Position numbers and translations under genes: made by a program
Shown: one piece after another, positions 53,212 through 62,180 of the stretch
Layout: every line of letters begins with the position of its first letter
Position numbering within the stretch: the stretch's first letter is position 1
DNA from: Pontibacter aydingkolensis
GTDB lineage: Bacteria > Bacteroidota > Bacteroidia > Cytophagales > Hymenobacteraceae
Length of the DNA: 64,000 bases
NCBI RefSeq assembly: GCF_019443125.1
Contig: NZ_JAHYXK010000002.1
Coordinates: forward strand, 62,001-126,000
Direction: 5' to 3'
Notes under the pieces: model-generated
Seen by the model: the letters and a program-made list of their open reading frames with translations, nothing else
Databases searched by the model: none
What the model was told of the DNA's origin: nothing

Positions 53212-53955
53212 TTACAATCCTAAAACTGCTCTTAATTTGGTGTATCCGCTCTTGCTCAGAGGTATGCGCTGGCCGGTTTTAAGCAGGGCTATATGGCTGT
53301 CTTTTTCAAGGGGTTCTATGCGGGTGAGTTGCGGAAGGGCAAGTATAAAAGACCGGTGCACGCGCGTAAACTGGCTGGCATCGAGGGTATTCTCGTAATA
53401 GCTCATGGTCTTTTTCTTCAGAAAAGTGCCTTCTTTAGTGTGTATCTTTACGTAATCATCATACGCCTCGAAGTATAGCACATCGGCCACAGGTATAATT
53501 TTGATGTTGTTGCCCACCTTTACCACTATGCGCACCTGCTCTTCGGGTTGCTTGGCGGTAGTTTCTTCGAGTTGCTGCAGCTTTGTTTCAGGCGCATTTG
53601 CTTTCCGCTGCTCCTGCCACTTTTGCACCGCTGCATCAAAACGCGTTTTACTGAATGGTTTTAGCAAATAATCTACGGCGTTGGCCTCAAAAGCCTTAAT
53701 GGCATACTCGTCAAAAGCAGTTGTGAAGATAACCGAAGGCGCATGCTCAACCAATTCCAGCATCTCAAAACCGTTGATCTTCGGCATTTGCACATCCAGG
53801 AAGATCAGGTCGGGCTGGTGCTGCATAATAGCCTTTACACCTTCAAAACCATCACCGCACTCCTGCGCCACTTCTATTTCGCGATGGCTTTGCAGGTACT
53901 CTGCTACTATACTTCTGGCTAATGGTTCATCGTCAATTATAAGGCACTTACTCAT
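53212..53955 (-). CDS. LytTR-type response regulator
   Basis: 247 aa. Receiver domain with phospho-acceptor Asp54 ('LIFLDVQMPKING') and Lys in 'LLKPFSK'; C-terminal LytTR DNA-binding domain ('VLYFEAYDDYVKIHTKEG', 'FTRVHRSFI'). Overlaps the kinase gene by 4 bp (ATGA). Together they make a typical LytS-LytT pair. Confidence 0.94.
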   Translation of the reverse strand: MSKCLIIDDEPLARSIVAEYLQSHREIEVAQECGDGFEGVKAIMQHQPDLIFLDVQMPKINGFEMLELVEHAPSVIFTTAFDEYAIKAFEANAVDYLLKPFSKTRFDAAVQKWQEQRKANAPETKLQQLEETTAKQPEEQVRIVVKVGNNIKIIPVADVLYFEAYDDYVKIHTKEGTFLKKKTMSYYENTLDASQFTRVHRSFILALPQLTRIEPLEKDSHIALLKTGQRIPLSKSGYTKLRAVLGL

Positions 53956-54977
53956 AGTTTTTGTGGGATTTTGATGGTGGTAGTAAATGTATGGTCCTGC
54001 TGCTGGGTGGTTAACAGGTCCTGGCGGGCATAAAGCAAGTATAACCTGCGCTGCACCGAGCTTAACCCGAAGCCTGTTCCGCGCTTTGGCCGGGTTGTGG
54101 CTGAGTCGTAAGGGTTTTGCACTTGTAGTTGCAGGTAGTGGTCAGCGGCGGTTGCTTTTATACTTATAGCTGTATCGCCAATGGTATCGTAAAGGCCAAA
54201 CTTTATGGCATTTTCTACCAAAGGCTGCAGCAATAAAGCAGGCAGCTGCATGTTCATAGTTTCGTTTTGTACTTGTATGGCAGTTTGCAGGCGGTGCCCG
54301 AAACGGACTTTCTCTATCTCTAAGTATAACTCCAGGTGTTTCAGCTCATCTTCGAGCGTTACCAGTTGCTGGTCTTCTTTGCGGAGGGTGCCCCGTAAAA
54401 AGTCAGACAACTGGTGAATCATGGTTCTGGCCTGCTCCGGCCTTGTCCCTACCAAAGCGCTTATAGAGTTGAGGCTGTTAAACAGGAAGTGTGGCTGCAA
54501 TTGCTGGCGCAGGTTGTAAAGCTCTGCCTCACGGGCCAGTTTCTCTGTAGCGGCCTTTCTCTCTTCCTCCTGCCTTCTACTCAACGTATAAAACCACATC
54601 CAGCTCAGGAGCAACAATAGCAGCACCATTAGCCAGGCAAACACCATCCGCACAGGCAAAGTAGCATCTACAAAAGCCAGGTAATCCGTTTCTCCTTTAA
54701 ATAACCTGCTAATAAAGAAGTCGAACAGCAGTATGCAAATACCAGCCAAGCCCAGGCTCCAGCCAAACAGGTAAGCCCCTTCTTTTATACCCGGCTGATA
54801 ATACCGGAGCCCTGTACCAACCGCATAACCGCCAGTTACCAGCAAGATATTTGTAAGCAGCGCATCCGTTACAGCTATACTTTCCTGCAAGCCCATAGAC
54901 CACAGCAATGTAGCCTGAACAATTGTCCAGAGCAGGGCCCAGCCTATGTATGCCAGTATGATGCGCAGTGGAAACAT
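53952..54977 (-). CDS. LytS-like sensor histidine kinase
   Basis: 341 aa. Four membrane helices in the first 135 residues, a short coiled coil, then His_kinase domain with 'LQPHFLFNSLNSISAL' (phospho-His) and 'PLVENAIKFG' N-box, ending with 'GFGLSSVQRRL'. Phosphorylates the LytTR regulator. 16 bp downstream of the LiaF-like gene. Confidence 0.94.
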   Translation of the reverse strand: MFPLRIILAYIGWALLWTIVQATLLWSMGLQESIAVTDALLTNILLVTGGYAVGTGLRYYQPGIKEGAYLFGWSLGLAGICILLFDFFISRLFKGETDYLAFVDATLPVRMVFAWLMVLLLLLLSWMWFYTLSRRQEEERKAATEKLAREAELYNLRQQLQPHFLFNSLNSISALVGTRPEQARTMIHQLSDFLRGTLRKEDQQLVTLEDELKHLELYLEIEKVRFGHRLQTAIQVQNETMNMQLPALLLQPLVENAIKFGLYDTIGDTAISIKATAADHYLQLQVQNPYDSATTRPKRGTGFGLSSVQRRLYLLYARQDLLTTQQQDHTFTTTIKIPQKL

Positions 54978-54993
54978 TTCCTGAATTTATACT

Positions 54994-55821
54994 TTAGTAG
55001 CTCTTTATCTGAAGTCCGCCAAACAGCGAAGTACCTTTAATGATCAGTACTTTGCTTGGGTCATAGCCTCCGGGCATGATGGGGCGCTTATCGTCGATGC
55101 CGCCAAGTATGGCCACCGCCTCAGATTTTACTTCCCAATGCGCAGGCACAATAAGTGTGGTGCCGCCAAATATCTGTGTTGCCTCCAGCACAGCAGGCTG
55201 CTGCAGATCGGCTTGGCTCATGTTCAGTTCTGTGCCGCCAAACACGCTCACTACCTCGCCGCCTCTAAAGTTTTTGGAGATGATATTTTTTTTTACTCCT
55301 CCGAAAATAGCCGTGGCATCCACATAATCTTCGGTAGAGGCATCGCTGCCAAAAACATTGAATCCTGCATCCTCTTCGGGTGTTGCAGTACCGCCTGTAT
55401 AATCGTTAATGGGTGGCTGCGGTTGCGGCGGCGCTACGTAGTATGGTCGAGGGGCTTTTGGTTTCAGCATCATCCATAATCCTATTCCGATTAAAAGTAT
55501 AGGCCAGAAGTAAAATTTAAAGTTGATACCCGGAATAAGGTCATTTAATAGTAGTGCTATACCGATAATCACCAGCACCAGCCAGGCCGGCTTTCTGAAG
55601 TTGTGCTTAAAGCCAATAAAAAGTCCCAATATGACAAGAAGCATTCCCCAGGAAAATACCCAGCCCGGCAAGAAAAAGTAGTTGAGCTTGGTTGCGAGCA
55701 AGGTCATGCCAATTACAATAAGCAGCACGCCGGCCATTACCTTACCGCTACCACCGCTACGCTTCGGGCTCTCCCAGTCGCTGCCGTAGTTGTTGTTCGA
55801 GTTAAAGTCTCTGTTATTCAT
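54994..55821 (-). CDS. LiaF-like membrane protein with DUF5668 domain
   Basis: 275 aa from ATG 55821 (an upstream Met at 55848 is less likely). Hydrophilic head, then four hydrophobic helices (about 30-130), then a repeated C-terminal domain 'AIFGGVKKNII', 'VFGGTELNMS', 'IFGGTTLIVP', 'ILGGIDDKRP'. This LiaF C-terminal fold inhibits or senses with LytS/LiaS kinases in envelope stress. A -7 box (TACATTTG, 55846-55853 on the minus strand) lies 24 bp upstream. Confidence 0.88.
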   Translation of the reverse strand: MNNRDFNSNNNYGSDWESPKRSGGSGKVMAGVLLIVIGMTLLATKLNYFFLPGWVFSWGMLLVILGLFIGFKHNFRKPAWLVLVIIGIALLLNDLIPGINFKFYFWPILLIGIGLWMMLKPKAPRPYYVAPPQPQPPINDYTGGTATPEEDAGFNVFGSDASTEDYVDATAIFGGVKKNIISKNFRGGEVVSVFGGTELNMSQADLQQPAVLEATQIFGGTTLIVPAHWEVKSEAVAILGGIDDKRPIMPGGYDPSKVLIIKGTSLFGGLQIKSY

Positions 55822-55944
55822 AGTTTCTTTTGTTTTATTTCTGATCAAATGTACTTCAATTACAAGCGTAGGTCTATAGCAAATAGGCTAGCCCGGCAAA
55901 GAAGTCGGTAAACAGTAGAGTTGCGTCGGTAAATATAGAAATTT

Positions 55945-56151
55945 TACCCCGGCCTTGCCCTCCCCTAAGAACATGGGAGGGGGCTTGCTATTACTTTGGT
56001 CAAAATATAAAGTCAGCAGTTTTGCTTAACCTCCCTTCTACCAAGATCCATTAAGGATGACAAAAAGATGGTTCAAAGTACTGTGCGGGCAGATGAAAAG
56101 TGAGCAAAAACTCCCTCCCCTGTTTTTAGGGGAGGATCGGGCCGGGGTAGC
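55945..56151. repeat. Pair of inverted hairpin repeats (CCCTCCCC type)
   Basis: Copies at 55945-55987 and, inverted, at 56110-56151. Each has a CCCCGGCC edge plus a hairpin CCTCCCCTAAG...GGGAGGG. They lie in the 409-bp spacer 55822-56230, which holds no supported gene apart from promoter elements. Confidence 0.7.
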
Positions 56152-56216
56152 TAAACTCTATACAACAGCAAAACCAATTTGCCCATACTTTTTACACATT
56201 TTTAAGGCGGTAATTT

Positions 56217-56224
56217 TATCTTTG
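56217..56224 (+). promoter_or_regulatory. -7 box of pheS, predicted leaderless
   Basis: TATCTTTG matches TAnnTTTG exactly and ends 6 bp before the ATG at 56231. No clear -33 TTTG is seen at 19-21 bp. Confidence 0.5.
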
Positions 56225-56230
56225 CATATT

Positions 56231-57256
56231 ATGGTGGAGAACATACAAGCATTAGCACAAGAGATAGAGGCGGCACAACTTACCAATGCTGCCGAATTGG
56301 AGCAGTTCAGGATTACCTACATTGGCCGCAAAGGCCGTGTGGCAGCGCTTTTTGATAGCTTAAAAGAAGTAGCGCCGGAGCAGCGCCGTGAGGTGGGTCA
56401 GCAGCTAAACGCACTTAAAAACCGCGCCCAGGAGCGCTTTGACCAGGCCCAGGAGCAACTGGCCAGCACAGCCGACACAGCAGGCGACACGGGTTTTGAC
56501 TTTTCTTTGCCTCCAGTACCTAACACACTTGGCACCCGCCACCCGCTTTCATTAGTACGCCGCGAAATCGTGCGAATTTTTGAGCGTATTGGCTTTAACG
56601 TGGCCGAAGGCCCTGAGATTGAGGACGACTGGCATAACTTCTCTGCCCTGAACTTCCCGGAGAACCACCCTGCCCGCGAAATGCAGGACACGTTCTTTTT
56701 GAGCGAAGATAAAGATAAGTTACTGCGTACCCATACTTCTAACGTACAGGTACGCCTGATGGAGAACAACCAGCCACCGCTGCGCAGCATTATGCCGGGC
56801 CGCGTGTACCGCAACGAGGCTATTTCTGCTCGTGCGCACATGGTGTTCCACCAGGTAGAGGGCTTATATGTAAACAAAGGCGTCAGTTTTAAAGACCTGA
56901 AGGAAACACTTTATTACTTCGCCAAAGAAATGTTTGGTCAGGATACTAAGATCCGCTTCCGTCCGTCGTTTTTCCCGTTCACAGAGCCAAGCGCCGAGAT
57001 CGATATCTCCTGCTTTATCTGCAAAGGCGAAGGCTGCAACATTTGTAAAGGCAGCGGCTGGGTAGAGATCGGGGGCTCTGGTATGGTAGATCCTGCCGTT
57101 TTAGAAAGCTCCGGCATAGACCCGAAAGCATACTCCGGCTTTGCCTTTGGTATGGGCATAGAGCGGATTACCATGCTAAAGTATCAGATCAAAGATTTGC
57201 GCCTGTTCACCGAAAACGACGTGCGCTTCCTTCGCCAGTTTGAGGGGGTTATCTAG
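56231..57256 (+). CDS. pheS: Phenylalanyl-tRNA synthetase alpha subunit
   Basis: 341 aa from ATG 56231; a 58-codon upstream extension to 56057 is not homologous in character and is excluded. Class II motifs 'HPLSLVRREIVRIFERIGFNV' (motif 1 region), 'TSNVQVRLM', 'PGRVYRNEA', 'HQVEGLY' (motif 2) and 'GFAFGMGIERITMLKY' (motif 3) are clear, plus the Bacteroidota Cys-rich loop 'CFICKGEGCNICKGSG'. Charges tRNA-Phe as a complex with PheT, not in the window. Confidence 0.97.
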   Translation: MVENIQALAQEIEAAQLTNAAELEQFRITYIGRKGRVAALFDSLKEVAPEQRREVGQQLNALKNRAQERFDQAQEQLASTADTAGDTGFDFSLPPVPNTLGTRHPLSLVRREIVRIFERIGFNVAEGPEIEDDWHNFSALNFPENHPAREMQDTFFLSEDKDKLLRTHTSNVQVRLMENNQPPLRSIMPGRVYRNEAISARAHMVFHQVEGLYVNKGVSFKDLKETLYYFAKEMFGQDTKIRFRPSFFPFTEPSAEIDISCFICKGEGCNICKGSGWVEIGGSGMVDPAVLESSGIDPKAYSGFAFGMGIERITMLKYQIKDLRLFTENDVRFLRQFEGVI

Positions 57257-57429
57257 ACCGGTGATTAAGGGGATTTTATAGATTAAAGTATGATATCTGC
57301 AAATCTCCATTAAACTAATTCAGTAATCGCCGGGCAATATTATAGCGTCATAAACTTAGAAGATAACGTGTGTGATTATCAAGGACAATAATCCATTTAA
57401 TCACCGATGAACCCCCTTAATCACCGGTC
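57254..57429. repeat. Interspersed repeat element, copy 2
   Basis: Starts at the pheS TAG stop with the same word as copy 1 (GACCGGTGATTAAGGGG), right end 57412-57429 inverted. Shares internal AATAATCC-type words at 57381-57403 with 14753-14775. A gene-free spacer. Confidence 0.75.
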
Positions 57430-57443
57430 AACAAGTTAAAAAT

Positions 57444-58301
57444 ATGAAACTAGAAGATATCAAAACGATAGGAGTTGTAGGTGCCGGAACTATGGGGCAG
57501 GGCATTGCCCAGATCTGTGCGCAGGCCGGTTATAAAACCATACTTTTTGATATCAATGCGCAGGTGCTCGAGAAAGCCGAGACAACTACAAAAAATAACC
57601 TTGACAAAGGCATTGAACGCGGCAAGCTAACCGAGCAGGAAAAGCAAACTGCGCTAGCCAATCTCACTTTTACAGGCAATACTTTACAGCTAAGCTGCGA
57701 TGTGATTATTGAGGCTATTGTGGAGCGCCTGGAAGTAAAGCAAAGTATATTTAAGGAACTGGCCGACATCAACACGCCAGATACTATACTTGCCTCTAAC
57801 ACCTCTTCTATTCCGATTACGCAAATAGCAGCTGCCGTTCCGAACCCGGAGCGTGTAGTGGGCATGCACTTTTTTAACCCGGCCCATATAATGAAGTTGG
57901 TAGAGGTGATATCTGGCGCCGCTACTGCCCCCGAAATTGCAGAGACCATAAAACAACTAGCCGAAAAACTTGGAAAAACTGCTGTAATGGCAAAAGATTC
58001 TCCGGGTTTTATCGTTAACAGAGTAGCGCGCCATTTTTATGTGGAGGGCCTTAAGCTACTGGAAGAGGGCGTGGCCGACATCGAAACCATAGACAAACTG
58101 ATGCAGGCCAGCGGCTTTAAAATGGGCCCTTTCGAACTCATGGATTTAATAGGCGTTGATACAAATTACTCGGTAACAACCTCTATGTTCGAGGCTTTTC
58201 ATTATGACCCTAAATTCAGACCAAGCCGCATACAGCAACAAAAAGTGGACGCCGGGCACCATGGCCGCAAGTCGGGCAAGGGTTTTTATAAGTATGACTA
58301 A
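57444..58301 (+). CDS. hbd: 3-hydroxybutyryl-CoA dehydrogenase
   Basis: 285 aa. NAD Rossmann motif 'VGAGTMGQGIAQICAQAG' (12-29), catalytic His in 'GMHFFNPAHIMKLVE', and the C-terminal 'GFIVNR', 'DLIGVDTNYS', 'GRKSGKGFYKY'. Oxidises 3-hydroxybutyryl-CoA in fatty-acid or butanoate metabolism. Its stop overlaps the next gene by 8 bp. Confidence 0.95.
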   Translation: MKLEDIKTIGVVGAGTMGQGIAQICAQAGYKTILFDINAQVLEKAETTTKNNLDKGIERGKLTEQEKQTALANLTFTGNTLQLSCDVIIEAIVERLEVKQSIFKELADINTPDTILASNTSSIPITQIAAAVPNPERVVGMHFFNPAHIMKLVEVISGAATAPEIAETIKQLAEKLGKTAVMAKDSPGFIVNRVARHFYVEGLKLLEEGVADIETIDKLMQASGFKMGPFELMDLIGVDTNYSVTTSMFEAFHYDPKFRPSRIQQQKVDAGHHGRKSGKGFYKYD

Positions 58302-58707
58302 GTTATGGCCTTTATTGCTGCTCCTGCTTTTAATTGGCTGTAAAGATACTTACCAGGGCCCTGCTATACCTGAGGTGCCTGTAAACGAACAAATAAATGT
58401 TAACAGTTTACAATATCCAGAGCTAAGGCGTGATGGTGGCTATGTTTATTTAAATGCCGGCTACAAAGGGATACTTATTGTGCGACAGAATGCAAACCTT
58501 TATGCTGCCTTCGAGCGCGCCTGCCCCTACGACCCTACTGCCCCATGTGCCATTGTAGAGGTAGACCAATCTAACCTGTTTATAGTTGACAAATGCTGTG
58601 GATCACAGTTTAATTTTCAGGGTAACGTTACATCCGGACCTGCCGTGTATGGCCTAAAGCAATACCGAACCTCGTTGTCAGGTTCGCTGCTCTACATTTC
58701 GAACTAA
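58294..58707 (+). CDS. Rieske-like lipoprotein lacking canonical Fe-S ligands
   Basis: 137 aa from ATG 58294. Lipobox 'LLIGC' (Cys16). The strands and 'AFERACPYDPTAPC' plus 'DKCCGSQFNFQGN' line up with the Rieske fold, but His ligands are missing: Tyr79 replaces His after Cys-Pro, and Cys102 stands where His would be in 'CPCHGS'. It may bind a different metal or no cluster. Overlaps hbd by 8 bp. Confidence 0.72.
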   Translation: MTKLWPLLLLLLLIGCKDTYQGPAIPEVPVNEQINVNSLQYPELRRDGGYVYLNAGYKGILIVRQNANLYAAFERACPYDPTAPCAIVEVDQSNLFIVDKCCGSQFNFQGNVTSGPAVYGLKQYRTSLSGSLLYISN

Positions 58708-58768
58708 AAAATTTTTATTTGATTTACAGAGGCTTATACTTTTATAAAATATTTTTTTAGTCCCAGAC

Positions 58769-58799
58769 TTGCGTAATAAGTAAAACCGCCGTAATATTG
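58769..58799 (+). promoter_or_regulatory. Promoter of tRNA-Asn
   Basis: TTG (58769-58771), 20-bp spacer, TAATATTG (58792-58799, 7 of 8 to TAnnTTTG), 42 bp before the tRNA. Confidence 0.65.
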
Positions 58800-58841
58800 C
58801 ACCATCAATCAGCGGGAAAGCTGCTGAAGATTTGTCGAAAT

Positions 58842-58915
58842 TCCTCCTTAGCTCAGTCGGTTAGAGCACCTGACTGTTAATCAGGGGGTCCCTGGTTCGA
58901 GCCCAGGAGGGGGAG
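58842..58915 (+). tRNA. tRNA-Asn (anticodon GTT)
   Basis: Acceptor TCCTCCT/AGGGGGA (one G-U), D-arm TAGCTCAGTCGGTTAGAG, anticodon loop CTGTTAA (GTT), T-arm CCTGGTTCGAGCCCAGG, discriminator G. The right-hand side of this tRNA is the start of the AT-rich island. Confidence 0.95.
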
Positions 58916-58925
58916 CTTTAAAATC

Positions 58926-58966
58926 AGCCACTTACGAGTAAAATCGCTAAGTGGCTTTTTTTATTT
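58926..58966 (+). terminator. Terminator after tRNA-Asn
   Basis: Stem AGCCACTTA / TAAGTGGCT with a T-tract. Confidence 0.85.
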
Positions 58967-58984
58967 GCATACAATTTGCATACA
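58963..58984. repeat. Tandem ATTTGCATACA repeat at the island edge
   Basis: Two back-to-back 11-bp copies (58963-58973, 58974-58984), just after the tRNA terminator. Possible arm-type or core integrase site; unproven. Confidence 0.5.
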
Positions 58985-59035
58985 ATTCACTTTGTGTCTC
59001 TTATATTTTTGGCCTAAGCTGCCGTTATTCTAAAC

Positions 59036-59251
59036 TTAAAAGCGGTCATCAAAATACTCTTTCCCATCTATAAAGAACCTAAGGAGCTGGCCTCTCACCT
59101 TCATTTTAAAAATTGCGCAAGCAATATCATAGGCGCTTTTTATAGATGTTGCTTCTATTTTTAGCTCTTCATGCTCAAAGGGGTAAAACTCACCAGATAG
59201 AGGATCTTCTCCAGGTTCTCTAATGATATTCACTATGTATTCTTTGATCAT
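59036..59251 (-). CDS. Small acidic protein of unknown function
   Basis: 71 aa: short strand/helix pattern ('EYIVNIIREPGED', 'YDIACAIFKMK', 'GQLLRFFIDGKEYF') with no signal or membrane segment. Stands alone downstream of the methyltransferase; possibly part of the island. No family recognised. Confidence 0.6.
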   Translation of the reverse strand: MIKEYIVNIIREPGEDPLSGEFYPFEHEELKIEATSIKSAYDIACAIFKMKVRGQLLRFFIDGKEYFDDRF

Positions 59252-59420
59252 TGTCTTCTGCTTGTAGCACTAATTTATAAAATATAAGCTGCAGGATATA
59301 GCAGATGTACATTTAAAGTTTGCAGGAAGCCATAATATGTACAGAATCTAGGTCAATAAAGAGAAAGCTACTCGATAGAGCTTTCTTCTACTTGTTCTAC
59401 CTCAAATGAGGTATAGATAA

Positions 59421-61157
59421 TTAACTATTATTGGCAATAGTAACTATCTTGTTTATAGCATAAAGTGAATACAATTGTTTTTTCGGCACGATTGGTTTCT
59501 CAAATATCTTTTGCTCTTTCTGTATAAACAACTCATCATACGCATCGAAACCCTCAATAACTCTCGCAAGCTCTTCTATAAGCAAAGTTGGCTCTAGAAA
59601 GCGGCCCACAGAAAGTTTCTTCTCATACATTTCCTGAAGTAAGTTTTTTCCCGCTATTCTTTCACTAAAGCCATTATTGATAATCTTTATAAACTTATCC
59701 CCATCGGAGAACTCGTTCATTATAATTGGTTCTAAATGCTTGTAAAAGTTCTCTTCATAGGTAAAGCTTCCAAAACCTTCCCCTGTCCCATAGAATACAG
59801 TTGACTTCCAAACGCCAAACTCTTCCTCTTTACCAATAATATCATAATTTGATAGAGCAACCGTCATATTACCTTTTTTGAATGGGTGCCTTCTAAATTT
59901 TGATTCCTTTTTCCTCACTGGCGGAGCTCCAAACTCTTTAACAGAAAAAGTATTCAAATTATTTACCCCTTTCAAATTTGGATCTACTATGATATGTGAC
60001 TTATCAAAAGTTGCATATCCGTACGCTTTTCTGACTTCTTTTGCAAGTGCACTACTTACAGAAGGGCATACTGCATTACCAACTAGTTTTCTTTTAACAC
60101 CTTCAGAGCCTACAAATTGATAGGTCAAAGGAAATCCCATAAGAACTGCGGCCTCTCTAACAGTTGGAACTCTATACTCACCATTCCCAGTTCTTTTTAT
60201 TTCAGATTTATAAATCAAAGCCTCGCGTGATGACCCAATATTAGTAGCTGTCACAGTCCTGCTAGGCTTATTCAGATTCTCTGGAAATGACATCTTACCC
60301 ATATATGGGTGATTTAACTTTAGATATTTTGAACTCTTCCACTCACATGCATGAATTCCTGTATCATAAAAATGATCTGAAATAACATTCTTGTCTATTA
60401 AATAATCATATGAAGGGTCTTTTATTTGTTCACTTGATTCTATTTCAAAAGGGGAGGGAAAAGAACTGATAAATTCTCCAAGAGTTCTATGAATTGGCAA
60501 TAACTGCAATCCTGCCACATTAGGACTTGCTTTACCACTAGGGCACTTATGAGTAGGCGCAGGTATCAAGAACTTGCCATATTTTATTATTTCTCCTGTT
60601 ATCAGCCTACTTCTTGATTGTAAAGAGCCATAATCAGCCGAGTTAATTACTGAGCTATTTCCATCCAAAGTAATAGCAACGGCATTAGAGTCAAACCCAT
60701 TCTTTTCTGCCCACTCGGATAAGTTCAAATCTATAAAAGAGTAAGAAGGCTGAAGGTACTTTTTTGAGTTTTTTACATTCTCCATAAACCATGCCTTCAG
60801 TATTGAATTTGGTTTATGTTTTTTAACAGCCACAATCCTTAGAAAGCATTCTGTTAGCTTTATCCCAAGTGTTTTATCAGCTTTACCAGACTTATTAGAT
60901 GTTGAAAAACTTACGCAGGGAGGGCTACCTAATATGATATCACTATCTGGTAAATTCTCAATTTGCTCTATAGAGTGCTCGAACTCCAGCATATTCTTAG
61001 ATTGAAAATCTTTGCCAAAATTATGATTGAAAGTGTCAATAGCTGATTGCCAACTATCAACACCAAGAGCAATATCAAATCCCTGCTGCCTAAACCCTTC
61101 AGAGAACCCTCCAGCGCCACAAAAAAAATCAACTACAGTAAGTTTACTATGACTCAT
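59421..61157 (-). CDS. DNA (cytosine-5-)-methyltransferase with C-terminal extension
   Basis: 578 aa. Motif I 'DFFCGAGGFSEGF' (10-22), catalytic Cys81 in 'GSPPCVSFS', 'FMENV' (124-128), 'LQSRSR' (179-184) and motif X 'LVGNAVCPSVSSAL' (358-371) are all there, so it is active in principle. Residues about 380-578 form an extra domain not typical of small Dcm enzymes ('EEEFGVWKSTVFYGTGEGFG'), perhaps a specificity or partner module. Beside it is a Vsr gene. The target sequence is unknown. Confidence 0.92.
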   Translation of the reverse strand: MSHSKLTVVDFFCGAGGFSEGFRQQGFDIALGVDSWQSAIDTFNHNFGKDFQSKNMLEFEHSIEQIENLPDSDIILGSPPCVSFSTSNKSGKADKTLGIKLTECFLRIVAVKKHKPNSILKAWFMENVKNSKKYLQPSYSFIDLNLSEWAEKNGFDSNAVAITLDGNSSVINSADYGSLQSRSRLITGEIIKYGKFLIPAPTHKCPSGKASPNVAGLQLLPIHRTLGEFISSFPSPFEIESSEQIKDPSYDYLIDKNVISDHFYDTGIHACEWKSSKYLKLNHPYMGKMSFPENLNKPSRTVTATNIGSSREALIYKSEIKRTGNGEYRVPTVREAAVLMGFPLTYQFVGSEGVKRKLVGNAVCPSVSSALAKEVRKAYGYATFDKSHIIVDPNLKGVNNLNTFSVKEFGAPPVRKKESKFRRHPFKKGNMTVALSNYDIIGKEEEFGVWKSTVFYGTGEGFGSFTYEENFYKHLEPIIMNEFSDGDKFIKIINNGFSERIAGKNLLQEMYEKKLSVGRFLEPTLLIEELARVIEGFDAYDELFIQKEQKIFEKPIVPKKQLYSLYAINKIVTIANNS

Positions 61158-61414
61158 ATGATGAGCTAAAAAAATAAAAATTGGTTAGCGAATTACACTC
61201 TGCTTAGCAGATAATCTTCATTAACTCTTATTTAAAACCAGGCAATATATGAATATTACAGCTAAGCGTAGTAAAACTACATATACAAATATAGCGCTTA
61301 AATAATTAAGTATAAGTTTGTTTTAATGGCATGAATCGAGGCCACAGGGCTAAGAATGCCTAAACTATAAAGATGTTGCTTCAGATATTATGCTCAGAGG
61401 TGAATCTCAGGGTG

Positions 61415-61855
61415 CTATCTAGCCCCTATTGCTTCCCTTACCTTTTCAGCCACATATTCCATCTTATTCTTGATTTCGCACTCCCACACCACCAACACTC
61501 GATATCCAAGCCGCTCAAGCTCAAGCTTTTTAACATCGTCACGCTTAACGTTCCTCTCAAACTTCTCTCTCCAAAAATCTGAGTTATGTTTTGGCAATGG
61601 TAAGTTGCATACTGGACACCTGTGCCAATAGCATCCATTTACAAAAATAGCTACCTTACTCTTTGTGAAGACCATATCTGGCCTGCCCGGGAGCTTCTTA
61701 TAATTGACACGGTAACCTCTCACCCCTAAAAGAAACAATTTACTTCTCAGTGCTTTCTCTGGCTTAGTGCTCTTTGAGACATTCGCACTCATTATTTTTG
61801 AAGTGTTGTTGCTCTTGGGGACTGGGGATCGCGCATCTCTTGAATACTTTCTCAT
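61415..61855 (-). CDS. vsr: Very short patch repair endonuclease (Vsr)
   Basis: 146 aa from ATG 61855. Vsr core 'SKSTKPEKALRSKLFLLGVRGYRVNYKKLPGRPD' region (residues 27-60), catalytic Asp60, and zinc/active site 'FVNGCYWHRCPVC' with His78, Cys80 and Cys83, then 'NSDFWREKFERNVKRD'. It nicks T:G mismatches that arise by deamination of the methylated C made by the adjacent methyltransferase. Same strand as the methyltransferase gene, 257 bp upstream of its start. Confidence 0.93.
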   Translation of the reverse strand: MRKYSRDARSPVPKSNNTSKIMSANVSKSTKPEKALRSKLFLLGVRGYRVNYKKLPGRPDMVFTKSKVAIFVNGCYWHRCPVCNLPLPKHNSDFWREKFERNVKRDDVKKLELERLGYRVLVVWECEIKNKMEYVAEKVREAIGAR

Positions 61856-62180
61856 AAAAAACAAATAGCTTTTACTCAATCATGACAGTGACATCCTTTA
61901 GGCTACGAAAATCTCAAACAAAAACAACAAATCATCTCCTCAATTATGTAAAGCTGCAAAATGCTTTATTTTGAGACTTTATCAACTTGCTACCGTCCTT
62001 CATCTGTATCATGGCCCTACAGCACATTTTGCTCAACTTGCTTTTATTAGATTTTGGTTATATTTTACCTATTATATATTATACAACCTTTATAATGTTT
62101 GAAGGAATTTGTACATTTAACAAAGCTACGTGCGATAGCACAATACAACACAGCATAAACAGACTTAATTTCTCTACAAA
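61856..62180. other. 325-bp divergent spacer in the island
   Basis: Between vsr (leftward) and the NERD-helicase (rightward). AT-rich, with a short rightward open frame from 61987 that runs out of phase into the helicase gene and looks random. No gene is supported; promoters of both genes should be here. Confidence 0.4.

Noticed and set aside
56057..56230. 58-codon N-terminal extension of pheS
   Set aside because: It covers a repeat copy and a promoter box; the homologous protein begins at 56231.
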